Positions 30,938 through 40,801 of a stretch of DNA of 64,000 nucleotides are shown in pieces (the stretch's first letter is position 1; each line of letters opens with the position of its first letter). The position numbers and the translations under genes are program-made. Below the pieces are notes generated by a model that was not told the DNA's origin, ran no database searches, and saw only the letters and a program-made list of their open reading frames with translations. The DNA comes from Paenibacillus sp. P25 (lineage in GTDB: Bacteria; Bacillota; Bacilli; Paenibacillales; NBRC-103111): positions 3,162,001-3,226,000 of the forward strand of contig CP085629.1 of assembly GCA_024704175.1 (NCBI GenBank). The letters are read 5' to 3'.

Positions 30938-31774
30938 ATGCGAGTAGGATTTATAGGTACAGGCAGCATGGGCACCGTTCTCATCGAAGCCTTCATCCGA
31001 TCCGGCGCGTTAAATCCGGAGCAAATAACAGCAACCAACCGGACGATCGGGAAAGCGGAAAGACTTGCTGAGCAGTACCCCGGTCTGCATGTCTCCCTAT
31101 CCGGCAGAGAGGTTGCAACCGCTTCGGATCTGATCTTCGTCTGCGTGAAGCCCGGGGAGTACAGGGCGGTCTTCGATGATATCGTGCCGGTCGTCCGCGC
31201 CGAGCAAATTCTGGTCTCCATTACGAGTCCGGTGCTGATCCGGCATTTGGAGGAACTGGTGCCCTGCAAAATCGCCAAAGTGATTCCAAGCATCACCCAT
31301 TACGTTCTGAGCGGCTCCTCCCTCTGCATCTACAGCGACCGAATGCTCCCGGAGGATAAAGAGCTGCTGGAAAATCTGCTCTCCCACATCGGTCGCCCGA
31401 TTCGGGTATCGGAACAGCACACGCGCATTTCATCGGACATTACGAGTCGCGGGCCGGCGTTCCTTGCATACTTCCTGCAGCGGTTCGTGGAAGCCGCCGT
31501 TGCCATGACCGGCATCCCCGAAGAGGAAGCGATCCAGCTGATCAGCGAGATGACGCTCGGCACCGGCAAGTCGCTGACGACGGGCGGCTTTACCCCGGTC
31601 TCGCTGCAAAAGAGAGTCGCCGTTCCCGGTGGCATCACCGCGGAAGGTCTCCGTATAATGGAAAAAGAGCTGCACGGGGTCTTTGACGACTTGATCCGCA
31701 CAACTCATTCCAAATACGATGAAGAAGTGGAAAAGGTGGAAGCCCGCATGCTCGAAGCCAAGTCCGATGGATAA
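30938..31774 (+). CDS. comER: ComER, pyrroline-5-carboxylate reductase-like protein
   Basis: ProC-family protein of 278 residues, encoded on the opposite strand from comEA as in B. subtilis. The Rossmann motif is MRVGFIGTGSMGTVLIEAF, and a later block is AVPGGITAEGLRIMEKEL. Its biochemical role is unknown; it is dispensable for competence in B. subtilis. The ATG follows AGGAGGGA, and the frame is intact. Closed by a plus-strand terminator before the convergent leuS. Confidence 0.94.
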   Translation: MRVGFIGTGSMGTVLIEAFIRSGALNPEQITATNRTIGKAERLAEQYPGLHVSLSGREVATASDLIFVCVKPGEYRAVFDDIVPVVRAEQILVSITSPVLIRHLEELVPCKIAKVIPSITHYVLSGSSLCIYSDRMLPEDKELLENLLSHIGRPIRVSEQHTRISSDITSRGPAFLAYFLQRFVEAAVAMTGIPEEEAIQLISEMTLGTGKSLTTGGFTPVSLQKRVAVPGGITAEGLRIMEKELHGVFDDLIRTTHSKYDEEVEKVEARMLEAKSDG

Positions 31775-31802
31775 CGCGATGCTTTCACGTCTTTTCCTTA
31801 TG

Positions 31803-31831
31803 AACCGCCTGCGGATGCAGCGCGGTTTTTT
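31803..31831 (+). terminator. Terminator after comER
   Basis: AACCGCCTGC-GGAT-GCAGCGCGGTT followed by TTTTTT, between comER and the convergent leuS end. Confidence 0.85.
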
Positions 31832-31855
31832 GTTGGTTGATTAAGAAGGCATGGT

Positions 31856-34313
31856 TCAGCCCGCAACGATGTTGACAAGCTTACCTTTCACGACGATGAC
31901 CTTCCGGATCGTTTTGCCGGCTGTCGCGTCCTTCACCTTGTCGAGGCCGCTAGCCAGCTCCTGCAGAGCGGCTTCGTCGGCATCCGCGACCACAGTCGCC
32001 CGTTCGACGATCTTGCCGTTCACCTGGATGACGATTTCGACTTCGTTATCGACGGTCCACGCTTCGTCATAGACCGGCCATGCCGCGTAAGTGATCGAGC
32101 CGCTGTGGCCGAGCTTCTCCCACAGCTCTTCGGCAATATGAGGCGCGATCGGCGACAGCATCTGCACGAAGTGCTCCATGGCCGCTTTCGGCAGCGTCTC
32201 CGTCTTGTAAGCTTCATTAACGAAGATCATCAGCTGAGAGATAGCCGTATTGAAGCGGAGGTTATCGTAATCCTCCGTCACCTTCTTAATGGTGCGGTGC
32301 CAAGTGCGCTTGAACGCTTCGCCGCCGAGCTCCTCGTCCGCGCTGATTTTCGTGCTGAGTCGCCCGTCTTCGCCGACGAACAAACGCCAGATCCGGTTCA
32401 GGAAGCGGTAGGTGCCCTCCACGCCGTTGGTGTTCCAAGGCTTTGTCGCCTCCAGCGGACCCATGAACATCTCGTACATCCGCAGCGTATCGGCGCCGTA
32501 CTCATTCACGATTTCGTCCGGATTGATGACGTTACCGCGCGACTTGCTCATTTTCTCCATGTTCTCGCCGAGGATCATCCCTTGGTTGACCAGCTTGTGG
32601 AACGGCTCCTTCGTGGCGACCACGCCGAGATCGTACAGCACTTTATGCCAGAAGCGGGCATACAACAGGTGAAGCACGGCATGCTCGGCTCCGCCGATAT
32701 AGAGATCGACCGGCGCCCATTTCTTCTGCAGCTCCGGCGAGCAAATTTCGTTGTCGTTCTTCGGATCGATAAAACGCAGGTAATACCAGCGAGCTGCCGG
32801 CCCACTGCGGCATCGTGTTCGTCTCGCGGCGGGCTCTCTGCCCCGTCTCCGGATCGACGGTGTTCACCCAATCCGTTACGTTCGCCAGCGGCGATTCGCC
32901 CGTACCGGACGGACGGATTTCGTCCACCTCAGGCAAGAGCAGCGGCAGTTGATCTTCCGGAACGGTCTTCATCGTGCCGTCTTCCAGATGCAGAATCGGG
33001 ATCGGCTCGCCCCAGTAGCGCTGGCGGCTGAACAGCCAGTCGCGCAGACGGTAAGTGACCTTGCCTTGACCTTTGCCATTCGCTTCCAGCCATTCGATCA
33101 TGCGGCCGATCGCCTGCTCGTTGTTCATTCCGTTCAGGAACTCGGAATTGATATGCTCCCCGTCGCCGGCGTAAGCCTCCTTGCTCAGATCGCCTCCCTG
33201 CACCACGGGAATGATCGGCAGATCGAACTGCTTCGCGAACTCCCAGTCGCGCTGGTCGTGACCTGGCACCGCCATGATGGCACCGGTTCCGTAGCCGGCC
33301 AGCACGTAGTCGGCGATCCAGATCGGCGTCCGCTTGCCGTTCACCGGATTGATCGCATAAGCGCCGGTGAATACGCCCGTCTTCTCCTTGGCCAGATCCG
33401 TGCGTTCCAGATCGCTCTTGCGGGCTGCTCGCTCCTGATATTCCTTCACGGCCGAAGCCTGCTCCGGTGTCGTGATGCGCTCCACCAGCTCATGCTCCGG
33501 CGCCAGCACGCAGTAGGTTGCGCCGAACAAAGTATCCGGGCGGGTGGTAAATACCTTGAGCGCATCGCCCTCGTGGCCGTCAATCGCAAAGGTCACTTCC
33601 GCGCCCTTCGACTTGCCGATCCAGTTGCGCTGCATATCCTTGATGCTCTCGGACCAGTCCAGCTCCTCCAGATCCTCCAGCAGACGCTCGGCGTACTCCG
33701 TAATTCTCAGCACCCATTGGCGCATCGGCTTCCGGATGACGGGATGGCCGCCCCGCTCGCTGACGCCGTCGATCACCTCTTCGTTCGCCAGCACCGTACC
33801 GAGCGCCGGGCACCAGTTGACCGGCACCTCGTCGACATATGCGAGCCCCTTCTTGTACAGCTGGATAAAAATCCACTGCGTCCATTTATAGTAATCCGGG
33901 TCGGTCGTGCTGATCTCCCGGTCCCAATCGTAGGAGAAGCCGAGCGACTTGATTTGACGGCGGAACGTATCGATGTTCTTGGCCGTAAATTCGCGCGGGT
34001 CATTCCCCGTGTCGAGCGCATACTGCTCCGCCGGAAGTCCGAAGGCATCCCAGCCCATCGGGTGAAGCACGTCATAGCCCCGCATCCGCTTATAGCGCGA
34101 GACGATATCGGTCGCGGTATAACCTTCCGGGTGGCCGACGTGCAGCCCTGCACCGGACGGGTATGGGAACATGTCAAGCGCGTAAAACTTCGGCTTGTTC
34201 ACGTCGTTCAGCACCTTGAACGTCTTGTTCTCATCCCAGTATTTCTGCCATTTCGGCTCAATCTTCTGCGGGCTGTAGCCCTGCGCTTCTCGTTCTTTCG
34301 CTTCCTGTGCCAT
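31856..34313 (-). CDS. leuS: LeuS, leucyl-tRNA synthetase (one frameshift)
   Basis: Class I synthetase that charges tRNA-Leu. HIGH-like motif: [20 protein letters not shown]. The CP1 editing domain includes [18 protein letters not shown] motif: [17 protein letters not shown]. The frame changes after [10 protein letters not shown]. Removing the extra base at 32789 restores WYYLRFIDP and the join to the second half; the repaired length is 818 residues. Start [15 protein letters not shown] follows AAGGAGGAAA. Expression is controlled by a leader T-box. Confidence 0.96.
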
Positions 34314-34338
34314 TGCTGTTTCCTCCTTCAAGTTCAAC

Positions 34339-34617
34339 AAAAAAAGCCCCTCATCGCTAGCGCAACGCTAGGGACGAGAGACTTTGGTTCCCGTGGTACC
34401 ACCCTAGTTGACAGGCGGCATGCTTTACCGCTGTCCACTCGACCCCCTTAACGCGGGGCGACGATCCGGCTAGGCCCGCCTTGCAGCGGCTTCACCTTCT
34501 GGCTCCAGGACGAGTTCGCTTCCATCGCTGTCCGGTTCGCACCCTCCACCGGCTCTCTGCTTCAGCCTCTTCCAAGCTACTACTTCCTGTCACTGCCATA
34601 ATTAGCTTATACAATTG
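34339..34617 (-). promoter_or_regulatory. T-box riboswitch of leuS
   Basis: Leader that senses uncharged tRNA-Leu. On the minus strand the conserved T-box AGGGTGGTACCACGGGAACC (34405-34386) is followed by the terminator CTCTCGTCCCTAGCG / CGCTAGCGATGAGGGG with seven T (34380-34339). About 200 bases of stem I and III sequence precede it. GCGAACTCGTC holds a CTC triplet that may be the leucine specifier; I did not fold it. Confidence 0.92.
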
Positions 34618-34623
34618 CTTTAG

Positions 34624-34651
34624 ATTATAGGGGAAAGCCGGCTTCTGTCAA
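34624..34651 (-). promoter_or_regulatory. leuS: leuS sigma-A promoter
   Basis: TTGACA-N16-TATAAT, both hexamers exact consensus, ending a few bases before the T-box leader. Confidence 0.85.
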
Positions 34652-34673
34652 GAAGACCTCTATCCTTTAGACC

Positions 34674-34725
34674 CGCATACAAAAATAAAACCGCCAGCCT
34701 GGTCCCTTCCTGATTAGAGTGCCGG
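34674..34725 (-). terminator. Possible terminator of the nitrite operon
   Basis: CGCCGGCACT and ACCAGGCTGGCGG form an imperfect stem before TTTTATTTTTG on the minus strand, about 160 bases past the channel gene. Confidence 0.4.
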
Positions 34726-34778
34726 CGCCCCGGAAATAATGGGATGTAACTACGGCAATTCGGGAGAGGAAGGACGGC

Positions 34779-34868
34779 ATGCGCGGTTTATTGAACGGTG
34801 TGGCCTTATCGCTGCCCTTATGGGCTATCTTACTCTGTATCCTGCAGTCGCTGCTGCGCTTGTTCTAG
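34779..34868 (+). CDS. 29-residue hydrophobic peptide
   Basis: Small open frame MRGLLNGVALSLPLWAILL, then CILQSLLRLF: a single predicted membrane helix with a basic N-terminus. GAGAGGAAGG lies 5-13 bases before the ATG. It is in the otherwise empty space between leuS and the nitrite operon, convergent with the latter. Not recognised. The ribosome site and clean membrane-helix pattern favour a real gene, but the length is short enough to arise by chance. Confidence 0.5.
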   Translation: MRGLLNGVALSLPLWAILLCILQSLLRLF

Positions 34869-34884
34869 AAATCCAAGTCGCCGG

Positions 34885-35706
34885 CTAAGCGGCCTTCGAT
34901 TGATTTTTGGCGAGCGATGCATCTTTCTTCATATGCGTAATGTAGAGGAGGATGCCGGTAAACAAAACCCCGCCGGCGAAGTTGCCGAGAAGCACGGGGA
35001 TTTGATTCCAGAGCCACCAGCCGCTGAAGGTGACGTGTGCTCCATACATCATACCAGCCGGTATGACGAACATATTGACGACCGCGTGCTCGAAGCCCTG
35101 CGCAAAGAACGTCAGGATCGGCGACCACATCGCCGCAATTTTGCCCAGCGTCGATTGGGAGGTCATCGCCATCACCGCTCCGAGCGTCACCATCCAGTTG
35201 CACAGGACAGCTTTGGCGAATACGGCCACCATCCCGTCGAAGCCAAGGCTGGAGTAGCCGGTTGTTTTCGTCTCCGCAGTTTTGATGATGGTTTGGATGA
35301 CCGCATTATCGCCGACATGCCCGAAATTGGTTACCGCTGCATAGAACAGGACTGCATACACCAAGCAACCAAGCAAATGCCCGACAATCACCCATAAAAA
35401 ATTACTCAACATCTGACGTACGGTAGCCCGTTTCGCCAGTACGGCCAGCGGAATCAAGGCAAAGCTGCCCGTGACAAGCTCCAGACCCAGAAGGACGATC
35501 ATGACGAACCCGACAGGGAATACGAGCGCCCCGACCAGTCCGAGCTTGGTTTGAGCCGTCGCCGTAAAGGCAAACGTCGTGGCGAAAGCCAGAATCGCTC
35601 CGCCCAGGAAGCCCCGTACGAGCAAATCTTTCACCGATAAACCCGCTTTGTTCACGCCGGCCTGCACCATTTGCTCGACGACCTGCTCCGGCTTCACATA
35701 ATCCAC
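34885..35706 (-). CDS. Formate/nitrite transporter (FocA/NirC family)
   Basis: Pentameric six-helix anion channel, 273 residues. Blocks: DLLVRGFLGGAILAFATTFA, FPVGFVMIVLLGLELVTGSF, LCNWMVTLGAVMA and GFEHAVVNMFVIPAGM. The GTG start follows AAGGGAGCG, 18 bases after the hemD-like gene. As the last gene of the nirB-nirD-hemD operon it most likely moves nitrite (NirC-like), though formate transport cannot be excluded. Confidence 0.92.
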   Translation of the reverse strand: MDYVKPEQVVEQMVQAGVNKAGLSVKDLLVRGFLGGAILAFATTFAFTATAQTKLGLVGALVFPVGFVMIVLLGLELVTGSFALIPLAVLAKRATVRQMLSNFLWVIVGHLLGCLVYAVLFYAAVTNFGHVGDNAVIQTIIKTAETKTTGYSSLGFDGMVAVFAKAVLCNWMVTLGAVMAMTSQSTLGKIAAMWSPILTFFAQGFEHAVVNMFVIPAGMMYGAHVTFSGWWLWNQIPVLLGNFAGGVLFTGILLYITHMKKDASLAKNQSKAA

Positions 35707-35724
35707 GCCTGATCGCTCCCTTCT

Positions 35725-36564
35725 TTACTCCTGCTGCCCTTCATATACATTTCGCCCATCGGCAAAATATTCTCCCAGGGCAATCACCAAATTACCCATC
35801 CGTTCTTCTTTCGGTACCACAATCCGGGACACGCCTTCTTCCCGCAAGCATTCCGCCGTGAATTTTCCGACGGAAGCGGCCACGGTCTTTTGCTCAAAAG
35901 CTTTGCAAAGCTCCTCCGTTCGTCCTGTCGCCCCCGCATGCTTGAACAAAAACCGGACCTGCGGCCCGCTGGTAAACATCACGGCGTCTGCATGTCCGCG
36001 GATGATGTCGGCGAGCAGCTGTTCCAGAACCTCCGGTTCCGGAGGCGTATGAACATACGGCAGGATTTCATGGTAGGAAGCGCCCTGCTCCTGAAGAAAA
36101 TTGACCAAACGGGGCGCCGGATCTCCATGAAGCTGCAGCGCCACCCTTGCATTCCGGAAGGAAAAGGGGGACAGGACGCGGACCAAACCAGCCGTCGTCC
36201 CGTCGTCATCCCGCGCTTCGGGAGTGAGACCGAGCTTCTTCAAGGTCCCGACCGCTTTATACCCGCGCGCCGCAATCTTCGCGCCCTTCAGCTTCTCCAG
36301 GAACAAAGCTTCTTTATCCAGCTTCCGGGCCGTTTCCAGCAATGTTTCAATCCCGATGCCCGTCGTAAAAATAAACCAGTCATAGTCTTCGTCGAGCAGG
36401 CGGATCATCTCGGTCCGCACCTGCTCATCCTGCAAAATCACTGTTCCCTGGGCCGGCCGCGCCAGCGGAATCCCGCCTTGCTTCTCTACGAGACGACCCA
36501 GCTCTTCCGCCTTGCGAGGACCCGTGAGGGCTATCCGTTTTCCTTCCAATAAACGCTCGCTCAC
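35725..36564 (-). CDS. Uroporphyrinogen-III synthase (HemD-like)
   Basis: 279-residue two-domain protein. The opening GKRIALTGPRKAEELGRLVEKQGG and the later DAVMFTSGPQVRFLFKHAG with VAASVGKFTAECLREEGV are typical of HemD, which cyclises hydroxymethylbilane to uroporphyrinogen III. Nitrite reductase needs siroheme, made from this product, so its place in the operon suggests it supports cofactor supply. It may be a second copy beside a housekeeping hemD elsewhere; this window cannot tell. It overlaps neither neighbour (24- and 18-base gaps). Confidence 0.85.
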   Translation of the reverse strand: MSERLLEGKRIALTGPRKAEELGRLVEKQGGIPLARPAQGTVILQDEQVRTEMIRLLDEDYDWFIFTTGIGIETLLETARKLDKEALFLEKLKGAKIAARGYKAVGTLKKLGLTPEARDDDGTTAGLVRVLSPFSFRNARVALQLHGDPAPRLVNFLQEQGASYHEILPYVHTPPEPEVLEQLLADIIRGHADAVMFTSGPQVRFLFKHAGATGRTEELCKAFEQKTVAASVGKFTAECLREEGVSRIVVPKEERMGNLVIALGEYFADGRNVYEGQQE

Positions 36565-36588
36565 ATCTGATCCTCCTTCTTCAATCGA

Positions 36589-36924
36589 TTAAGACGCCAC
36601 GCCGCCGGTGTCTTCAAATAACAATACAAGATTCCCCGACTTTTCGTCCACTTCCACCTGAAAAGCTCTTACACAGCCTTCGTCCGGCGCCTGAACCAGT
36701 CCGTCGTTCAGGTTGATTTTCCAATCATGCAGCGGGCAGAATACGTGATGGTCGCAAACGATCCCTTCGGACAGCTTCCCGTTCTTATGCGGGCAAAGAT
36801 TCTCAATGGCCCGGAAGTCGCCGTCCGACAGCTTGAAGACGGCCACTTCCACTCCGCTGATATGAACCACGCGTGCTCTTCTTTCATTAATTTCCGTATG
36901 ATGTCCAATGATGACCCGATTCAT
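36589..36924 (-). CDS. nirD: NirD, nitrite reductase small subunit
   Basis: 111-residue Rieske-type [2Fe-2S] protein. The ligands are C-x-H in NLCPHKNGKLSEG and C-x2-H in CPLHDWKINL. It is the small subunit of the cytoplasmic NADH-dependent assimilatory nitrite reductase and lies 27 bases after nirB. The ATG has a GGGGAGGAAC site. Confidence 0.95.
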   Translation of the reverse strand: MNRVIIGHHTEINERRARVVHISGVEVAVFKLSDGDFRAIENLCPHKNGKLSEGIVCDHHVFCPLHDWKINLNDGLVQAPDEGCVRAFQVEVDEKSGNLVLLFEDTGGVAS

Positions 36925-36951
36925 CGGCTGTTCCTCCCCATTTTCCGTATC

Positions 36952-39388
36952 TTATTGCTGCGCCGCCGTCAGTTCCGGAGAAGCGCGCTCTTCGAATGTG
37001 GCGCGAAGTTCGTCTTTTTCGATGATTTCTTTCCAAGGATCCGTGGTCAGGCTGAGCGTTTTCTCGATCCGGGCGACAAGCGCTTCGCGGTCTTCCTTCT
37101 TCTCGAGCGCCGCTGCAATGGAGTCTAGACCCACACGCTGCACCCATTCGCTGGTCCGCTCGTTCCACTTGGCGTTCTCACGGTAGTACTGCAGGAAAGC
37201 GCCGGCCCATTCGATGACTTCTTCTTCGGTCTTGACTTTGCAGAGCAGGTCCGATGCCCTGACCTTCACCCCGCCGTTGCCGCCGACATGCAGCTCCCAG
37301 CCGCCGTCGATCGCCACAACGCCGAAGTCCTTGATCGTCGCTTCCGCACAGTTCCGCGGGCATCCGGATACGGCCAGCTTCACCTTCGCCGGCGTATTGA
37401 GCCGCTCAAACCGCTTCTCCAGCTCAATGCCCATAGAGATGGAATCCTGTGTACCGAACCGGCAGAACGTCGAGCCTACGCAGGTTTTGACCGTGCGAAG
37501 CGCTTTGCCGTAGGCGTAACCGGAAGGCATATCGAGGTCCGCCCACATTTTCGGCAGATCGTCCTTCTTTACGCCCAGCAGGTCGATCCGCTGTCCGCCC
37601 GTGATTTTGACCATCGGCACATCGTATTTCTCCGCTACCTCGGCAATTTTCTTGAGCTCCTTCGGAGAGGTGACCCCGCCGTAAATTCTCGGTACGACCG
37701 AATAGGTGCCGTCCTTCTGGATGTTCGCATGGTTGCGTTCGTTCACGAAGCGGGATTCCCTCTCGTCCTCGTGTTCTTCCGGCCATGCCATCCCCAGGTA
37801 ATAGTTCAGCGCGGGACGGCACTTCGAGCAGCCTTCCTCCGTCTTCCATTCGAGGACGTTCATGACTTCTTTCGTCGTCGTCAGGTGCATGCTGCGGATC
37901 GCTTCCACCACTTCGTCCCTGCTGTGCTCCGTACAGCCGCAGATGCCTTCCTTCACGGTTTTGACGCCGTCGGCGCCGAGCGTAAGCGTCAGAAGATCCG
38001 CTACGAGCGGCTTACAGCCGCCGCAGGAGCCCGACGCCTTCGTGCAGGCCTTGATATCGTTCACGCTGGCGCAGCCTTTCTCCTGAATCGCGTTCACGAT
38101 CGCGCCCTTCGATACCCCGTTACAGCCGCAGACGATCTCGTCGTTTGCCATCGCCGCTACATAATCCAGGCCGGACTTCGCGCCGCCGCCCGCGCTGTCG
38201 CCGAGCAGGATCTGCTTTTCCTTGCCCGTGACGTCCTCGCCGGCCGCGGATCATCGCGAACAGTCTGGAGCCGTCGCTCGTGTCGCCGAACAACACGGAA
38301 CCGATCACTTTGCCGTCCTTGATGACCACTTTCTTATAGACGCCCTCAAAATCGTCCTGCACCCGTACCGCGCGCGTTCCCGGTTCATCGGTGAATTGGC
38401 CTGCCGAGAAGACGTTGACACCCGATACCTTCAGCTTCGTGGAAACGACGGACCCTTGATATCCTGCCGATTCAACGCCGGCCAGGCGTTTTGCGAGCTC
38501 GCCGCCCTGTTCATACAGCGGAGCGACAAGCCCATAGGCTACGCCGCGGTGCTCCGCGCACTCGCCGACGGAATACACATGCGGCACATTGGTTTCCATA
38601 TAGTCATTCACCACGATGCCGCGGTTCACTTCAATGCCGCTCTCCTTCGCAAGCGCCACATTCGGCCGGATGCCGACCGCCATGACCACCAGATCCGCCT
38701 CCACTTCGGCGCCGTCTTTGAAGCGGACGCCGGTGACGCGCTTTTTGCCGAGGATCGAATCCGTGTTCTTTTCCAAGAGGAAGCGCATGCCCTGCTTTTC
38801 GAGCTCCTTCTGGAGCATCAGGGAAGCCGTCTCATCCAATTGGCGTTCCATTAGATATTTGAATATGTGGACGACCGACACTTCCATATTCAGGTTCCGC
38901 AGGCCGCGCGCCGCTTCGAGTCCGAGCAGACCGCCGCCGATAACGACCGCTTTCTTGTACTTCTTCGACGCCTCGATCATCGTCTGGCAGTCCTGGATAT
39001 CGCGGAAGGCGATAACCCCTTCTTTATCCGCTCCCGGAAGCGGAAGCATGAACGGAAGCGATCCGGTAGCGATGATCAGATCGTCATACGCCGCCGTAAT
39101 GCCTGTGGATGTCTGTACGACCTTGCGTGCGGTATCGATCTTGGTTACCGGGTGACCCGCATGAAGCGTAATGCCGTTGTCCTTATACCAATCCCAATCG
39201 TTAATGACGATGTCCTTCATGTCGGCATCCCCGGCCAAGACGGAGGACAGCAGGATCCGGTTGTAGTTCGGATGAGGCTCGCCGCCGAAAACCGTAATTT
39301 CGTAAGCGTTCGGCGCCAGCTTGAGCAGCTGCTCGATCGCGTTAACCCCAGCCATACCGTTACCGATTAATACCAGCTTCTTTTTCAT
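36952..39388 (-). CDS. nirB: NirB, nitrite reductase large subunit (one frameshift)
   Basis: NAD(P)H-dependent, siroheme-containing reductase turning nitrite into ammonium. FAD/NAD domains: VLIGNGMAGVNAIEQLL and KAVVIGGGLLGLEAARGL. BFD-like [2Fe-2S] domain: EIVCGCNGVSKGAIVNAI and the repeated Cys pairs GSCGGCKPL, ICGCTEHS. Siroheme/[4Fe-4S] ligands: CVGSTFCRFG and SGCPRNCAEA. One extra base near 38242 splits the frames in the middle. Removing it reads RGGEDVTGKEKQILLGDSA and gives 811 residues. First gene of the operon, behind two GlnR/TnrA-type boxes. Confidence 0.95.
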
Positions 39389-39406
39389 GGTTTCCACTCC
39401 CGACGA

Positions 39407-39423
39407 TGTTATATTTGGTTACA
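39407..39423. promoter_or_regulatory. GlnR/TnrA-type box 1
   Basis: TGTTA-TATTTGG-TTACA matches TGTNA-N7-TNACA exactly. It is 18 bases upstream of the nirB start, a position suited to repression or a roadblock. Confidence 0.8.
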
Positions 39424-39477
39424 TTCCAACCCAAAATCTTCCCGTTTAATGATGATTTTTCGTGAATCGAAGTTGTT

Positions 39478-39494
39478 TGTCATGTAACCTAACA
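39478..39494. promoter_or_regulatory. GlnR/TnrA-type box 2
   Basis: TGTCA-TGTAACC-TAACA matches TGTNA-N7-TNACA exactly, 71 bases centre-to-centre from box 1 (close to seven helical turns). Position upstream of the likely promoter suits activation by TnrA. Confidence 0.8.
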
Positions 39495-39808
39495 TTTCTA
39501 TGAATAAACAATAACTCAGAAATGCGTATAATTCAATAGTTTTTTTGAAAAAATATCGTTTAAATTTTCGATCCAATCCGATCAATAACGAATATTTAAC
39601 GATATTTAGTCATTTATTGTTCGTTTTTATGTCATTTTGCCTGAAATCAGACCTATTTTAACAAACCTTACATTGATTTGAACCGCGTTCAAAACGTAAC
39701 CATACCTTACATGAAAGTAGCGATCTTCTTTTGCCGAAAATTCATTCCCCCGAACTCCGGCCTTCGTTCGTTTTCCGCTTAAAATTGCGGTTTTTTCAAG
39801 ATAGGAAT

Positions 39809-39853
39809 AAAAAAAGGGCGCTCCCCTGTCGCTCCGACACGGAAACACCCTTT
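39809..39853 (-). terminator. Terminator after yqeM
   Basis: AAAGGGTGTTTCCGTGTCG / CGACAGGGGAGCGCCCTTT, imperfect, followed by seven T on the minus strand. Confidence 0.75.
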
Positions 39854-39869
39854 GTTATTTCATGTTACC

Positions 39870-40665
39870 TTATTTCACGGCTACGAAGAAAAAGCGCTGT
39901 GTCTCTTCCGTCGGCTTCTTCCACAGAAAGTCGGCATAGCACTGCACTTCCGCGAACCCTGCCTCCCTTAACGTCTCCTCTATCCAATCCAAGGCATACG
40001 CCCGCTGGACGTGAAGCTCCTCCACCCGCTGGAAACGCTCCGTAAGCGCGTCGTCCGAACCGGTCTCATCATACGCTCCTTCCCGCACGAAGATCGTAAG
40101 CGCATGATCGATCTCGCAGCGGCTCGGGTCGAAATCGCTTGTCCAAATATAGGCGATGTCGTCCTCATTCAGAAAGAAGGGTCTGCGCCTCCGAATACGC
40201 GTGCAGCTGCCCCGGCGTGTGCATGTCAAACAAGAAGATGCCGCCCGGCTTCAGCCCCTCGTAAGTACAGCGGAACGCCCTAGCCACGTCTCCTTCCTCC
40301 AGCAGATAATTCAACGAATCGCAAAAGGAAATGACTGCATCGGCCGGACGGCCGAGCTCCCATTCCCGCATATCCTGCTGCAGCCAGGTCACCGAGCCGC
40401 CCGGTGCAAACGGCATGCGCCGCTGCTCCCGCTCCGCTTTCTCCTGAGCCACCGCCAGCATGTCTTCGGACAGATCGATGCCGAACACCTCGAAGCCTTG
40501 CTGAGCGAGCGGGATGGCGATGCTGCCCGTGCCGCGACCGAGGTCCACGATCCGCCGCGGCTTCCCGAATTTGTCCCAGCACTGCCCGGCAAACCTCAGC
40601 CACTCCGCATAAGGCATGTCCTCCATCAACCGGTCATACAAATAGGCAAACTGTTCATACGCCAT
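39870..40665 (-). CDS. yqeM: YqeM-like SAM methyltransferase (one frameshift)
   Basis: Methyltransferase of about 264 residues, matching B. subtilis YqeM in order and content: YEQFAYLYDRLMEDMPYAEW, IVDLGRGTGSIAIPLAQQGF, VFGIDLSEDML, WLQQDMREW, CDSLNYLLEEGD, LKPGGIFLFDMHTP. After SEAQ one extra base (about 40178-40186) hides the rest, PFFLNEDDIAYIWTSDFDP to RFFFVAVK. Motif I has Arg where Cys is common. The ATG has GGAGG upstream. In B. subtilis it follows yqeL (rsfS) directly; here cvfB and a repeat element intervene. Substrate unknown. Confidence 0.88.
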
Positions 40666-40698
40666 GATCCAATCCTCCATACGGGAAGTTTACACCAA

Positions 40699-40786
40699 CC
40701 CAGGATAAACGGCTGCGCTGTCCCTGCCCCGCAAGGACAACCGCGCTTATCAAGACCCTGCAAAGCAATAAGTCATGAAAACTTAT
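40699..40786. repeat. Palindromic repeat element, copy A
   Basis: Begins CCCAGGATAAACGGC, identical to copy B at 46246. An imperfect hairpin (GATAA..TGTCC / GGACA..TTATC) is followed by a second one, ATAAGT-N7-ACTTAT. It lies between yqeM and the cvfB terminator. Confidence 0.6.
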
Positions 40787-40801
40787 CCTTTTCTATGAAC
40801 C

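Larger units (their letters stand above)
39389..39808. promoter_or_regulatory. AT-rich regulatory region upstream of nirB
   Basis: About 420 bases without a supported gene, clearly more AT-rich than the surroundings. It holds two perfect GlnR/TnrA-type boxes (separate entries) and a third, one-mismatch copy at 39695-39711 (TGTAA-N7-TTACG on the minus strand). A 73-codon minus frame (39848-39627) has no ribosome site and reads through a terminator, so I do not call it. Confidence 0.7.

Noticed and set aside
32949..34451. Plus-strand open frame of 500 codons opposite leuS
   Set aside because: Shadow of leuS that also runs through the T-box; composition is that of antisense frames.
39627..39848. 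73-codon minus-strand frame upstream of nirB
   Set aside because: Begins inside the yqeM terminator, has no ribosome site and no recognisable content.
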